Origin: Rhodospirillaceae bacterium
GTDB lineage: Bacteria > Pseudomonadota > Alphaproteobacteria > JABSOH01
Reading direction: 5' to 3'
Length of the DNA: 8,072 nt
NCBI GenBank assembly: GCA_020629355.1
Contig: JAHDDM010000046.1
Span: 1 to 8,072, forward strand
The notes below the pieces were generated by a model, which was not told the DNA's origin, did not search any database, and saw only the letters and a program-made list of their open reading frames with translations. Shown in pieces: positions 6,064 to 8,072 of the stretch. The number at the start of each line of letters is the position of its first letter. Positions within the stretch are counted from its first letter, which is position 1. A program made the position numbers and the translations under genes.

Positions 6064-6834
6064 ATGTTCGATGCCTTGATTGCCTTGTTGCAATCACTTT
6101 CGCCAGATGCTGTCTTGCCCTTGATGATTCTGTTGGCTTTTGGTGGCCTGTTGATCATGTTGCGCTTCTTTGGCGCGGCAGGTCTGTATGTCTTTATTGC
6201 GCTGGCGATTATTGCCGCGAATATTCAAGTCCAAAAAATCGTCCAATTCGGCTTCTATCTTGAACCCGTGGCTTTAGGCACGGTGCTGTTTTCCTCAAGC
6301 TATCTGGCCACCGATATTCTGAACGAATATTTTGGCACCCGCGCCGCCAGACGCGGGGTGATGATTGGTTTCGCCGCCAGTATCTTTTGGCTTTGTATTA
6401 TGCTGTTGACCGTAGGCTATGCGCCCTTAACACCAGAACAGGCTGGCGAGGATTTCGGTTGGGCTTTAGGTACGCATGATCATATTGCGGCTTTGTTCAC
6501 GCCGTATCCCGCTATTTTAGGCGCATCCATTATCGCCTATCTGTTCAGTCAATTTCTGGATGTTTGGCTCTTTGCTAAAATCCGCAAGGCCACTGATGGC
6601 AAGATGCTCTGGCTACGGAATAATATCTCTACAGCTCTGAGCGGCCTGCTGGACAATATCCTTTTTTCCACTCTGGCCTTTGTGGTCTTTGCCCACGATC
6701 CCGTGCCTTGGGATGCGCTGATTTGGGTCTTTATTCTAGGCACTTACGGCCTGAGACTCGTCATTGCACTGCTGGACACGCCATTTATGTATCTGGCAAG
6801 ACACTGTTTACCTGCTGATCATAAGACATTTTGA
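6064..6834 (+). CDS. yhhQ: Queuosine precursor transporter, YhhQ family (VUT/DUF165)
   Basis: Inner-membrane importer for 7-deazaguanine precursors (preQ0/preQ1 in E. coli; queuine in Chlamydia). The 256-aa product is strongly hydrophobic, with likely membrane segments near residues 17-35, 39-58, 68-84, 98-118, 149-170, 190-210 and 217-240. Family motifs are SYLATDILNEYFG (79-91), SQFLDVWLFAKIRK (162-175) and LWLRNNISTALSGLLDN (182-198). The start has AAGAGG six bases upstream (6052-6057). It follows rpmB by 39 bases, and its TGA overlaps the tgt ATG by one base (TGATG), so import and tRNA insertion are expressed together. Substrate choice among queuine, preQ1 and preQ0 cannot be read directly; the neighbouring tgt suggests queuine. 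Confidence 0.92.
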   Translation: MFDALIALLQSLSPDAVLPLMILLAFGGLLIMLRFFGAAGLYVFIALAIIAANIQVQKIVQFGFYLEPVALGTVLFSSSYLATDILNEYFGTRAARRGVMIGFAASIFWLCIMLLTVGYAPLTPEQAGEDFGWALGTHDHIAALFTPYPAILGASIIAYLFSQFLDVWLFAKIRKATDGKMLWLRNNISTALSGLLDNILFSTLAFVVFAHDPVPWDALIWVFILGTYGLRLVIALLDTPFMYLARHCLPADHKTF

Positions 6835-8030
6835 TGCACTATACTGGTTTTGATTTTCAGATTCATTCAAGCAATCAAGATACCGCTGCACGTTCAGGAG
6901 TGATCAGCACACCGCACGGCGATATTCCCACGCCGAATTTTATTTTCTGTGCCACCAAGGCGAATCTGAAAGCCATGCCCATCAGCGCGATTCGTGCCAC
7001 TGGTGCGGATATTATCCTGTCGAACACCTACCATCTGATGTTGCAACCTGGCGCAGAGACTGTGGCAAAACACGGCGGCTTGCAGGAATTTAGCCGTTGG
7101 CGCGGCCCGATGTTGACTGATAGCGGTGGATTTCAGATTTTTTCGCTCGGCCATGGTTCGGTCGCCGATGAAATTAAAGGCCGCCGCACTGCTGGACGCG
7201 GCAATATGCTACACGGCATCACCGAGGAAGGCGCAAAATTTCGTTCTTATGTCGATGGCAGTTCGGTGGAATTGACACCCGAAAAGGCCATTCAGGTACA
7301 AAGGCAGCTTGGTGCGGACTTGATTCTGGTGCTGGATGAATGCACTCCGTACCATATTCCTGAACAACAGACCTTTGATGCCATGGAACGTAGCCACCGC
7401 TGGGCAGTGCGCTCTTTGCAGGCATTCCAGGACGATGATGTAATCGGCAGTGCTGGTCCGCAATCCCTGTATGGTATTGTCCAAGGCGGAGTCTATCCGC
7501 ATATGCGCAAAATCAGCGCAGAGTTTGTTGCTAATCAACCGTTTTTTGGCACGGCTATCGGCGGTTGTTTGGGTGGCTCAACAGAAGAAATGTACGATGT
7601 CATGGCGATCACCATGTCCCACCTTGGAACAGCGCATCCGCGTCCGATTCATCTGTTGGGTATCGGCGGGGTAGAGGACATTTTCCGTGGCGTGGCGTTA
7701 GGGATGGATACCTTTGATTGCGTTGCGCCGACTCGAATGGCACGGCATGGCGGTGCGTTGATGAAGGGTAAGCGATTAAATTTGCGCAATGCGCATCATG
7801 TCCATGACCGCACGCCCATCGATGAAACATGTGATTGCGCGACCTGCCATGAGGGCTATAGTCGCGGGTATCTGCATCATCTTTTGAAAACCAAAGAAGT
7901 ATTGGCAATGACGTTGATCAGCCAGCACAATGTGCGATTTATGGTGCGTTTGATGCAGGAGATTCGCTTAGCCATTCGTGATCAACGCTTGAGAGACCTC
8001 GCGGCAGAATATGGGGTTATGTTATCTTAG
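6834..8030 (+). CDS. tgt: tRNA-guanine(34) transglycosylase Tgt, possibly queuine-using type
   Basis: Exchanges G34 in the GUN anticodons of tRNA Asp, Asn, His and Tyr for a 7-deazaguanine base. The 398-aa protein has LSNTYHLMLQPG (62-73), MLTDSGGFQIFSL (93-105, Asp96 acid/base), VLDECTPY (166-173), LYGIVQGG (212-219), the nucleophile in TFDCVAPTRMARHG (Asp295), and a zinc site CDCATC (333-338) with the YLHHL histidine (348/349). Two departures from the usual bacterial form are an extra stretch after FQIFSL (about 106-128, with ADEIKGRR) and a short loop GGCLGGSTEEM (243-253). Both recall the chlamydial enzyme, which uses queuine. Start: ATG 6834, one base overlapping the yhhQ stop; the in-frame TTG just before it is less likely. 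Only 42 bases follow the stop, without a visible terminator. Confidence 0.95.
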   Translation: MHYTGFDFQIHSSNQDTAARSGVISTPHGDIPTPNFIFCATKANLKAMPISAIRATGADIILSNTYHLMLQPGAETVAKHGGLQEFSRWRGPMLTDSGGFQIFSLGHGSVADEIKGRRTAGRGNMLHGITEEGAKFRSYVDGSSVELTPEKAIQVQRQLGADLILVLDECTPYHIPEQQTFDAMERSHRWAVRSLQAFQDDDVIGSAGPQSLYGIVQGGVYPHMRKISAEFVANQPFFGTAIGGCLGGSTEEMYDVMAITMSHLGTAHPRPIHLLGIGGVEDIFRGVALGMDTFDCVAPTRMARHGGALMKGKRLNLRNAHHVHDRTPIDETCDCATCHEGYSRGYLHHLLKTKEVLAMTLISQHNVRFMVRLMQEIRLAIRDQRLRDLAAEYGVMLS

Positions 8031-8072
8031 TTTTTGTAACAACTATTCCTGATTATCTAATAATGACAGTAA

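Noticed and set aside
7209..7908. Minus-strand frames within tgt (86-109 aa)
   Set aside because: Shadows of the strongly conserved tgt frame; no protein-like motifs.
8031..8072. Possible terminator after tgt
   Set aside because: A short TTTTTG follows the stop but no stem precedes it, and the window ends 42 bases later.

Overview
The window reads as ordinary chromosomal DNA of an alphaproteobacterium with intermediate GC content. The evidence is the gene set and order: a PLP aminotransferase, then ftsK, then lolA, which is a familiar alphaproteobacterial arrangement. The L28 protein is of the longer alphaproteobacterial type, and one intergenic gap carries a piece of the dispersed repeat whose translation reads VIPDLIRNP on one strand and WIPDQVRDD on the other. 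I cannot name the genus from sequence alone. Seven genes cover almost everything. There is no RNA gene, CRISPR array or complete mobile element.

Left part (1-5653), all on the minus strand. Read in the direction of transcription, it starts with a dapC-like aminotransferase that may have a leaderless promoter. A 246-base gap follows, holding a dispersed-repeat fragment, a 43-base near-perfect palindrome and a good sigma70-type promoter. Then come ftsK (chromosome translocase), lolA (periplasmic lipoprotein carrier), ubiE (quinone C-methyltransferase) and the first 125 codons of an inositol-phosphatase-family enzyme, probably HisN-like, that leaves the window at base 1. ftsK/lolA and ubiE/hisN-like are joined by ATGA stop-start overlaps and lolA/ubiE are about 46 bases apart. 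The four genes look like one operon mixing division, envelope, quinone and possibly histidine functions.

Right part (5734-8030), all on the plus strand, is divergent from dapC. rpmB (ribosomal protein L28) is followed after 39 bases by a YhhQ-family queuosine-precursor transporter. That gene shares one base (TGATG) with tgt, the tRNA-guanine transglycosylase. Transporter and enzyme form an import-and-insert module for queuosine modification of tRNA.

The most interesting signal is in tgt. It has an extra segment after the FQIFSL motif and a shortened GGCLGG substrate loop with glycine where typical bacterial enzymes have valine. Both features resemble, from memory, the chlamydial enzyme, which takes queuine directly. 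With the overlapping transporter gene this suggests queuine salvage rather than preQ1 use. Other points worth a second look are the long palindrome just upstream of the ftsK promoter, the small palindrome shared by the dapC/rpmB divergent promoters, and changed DNA-reading residues in the FtsK gamma domain.
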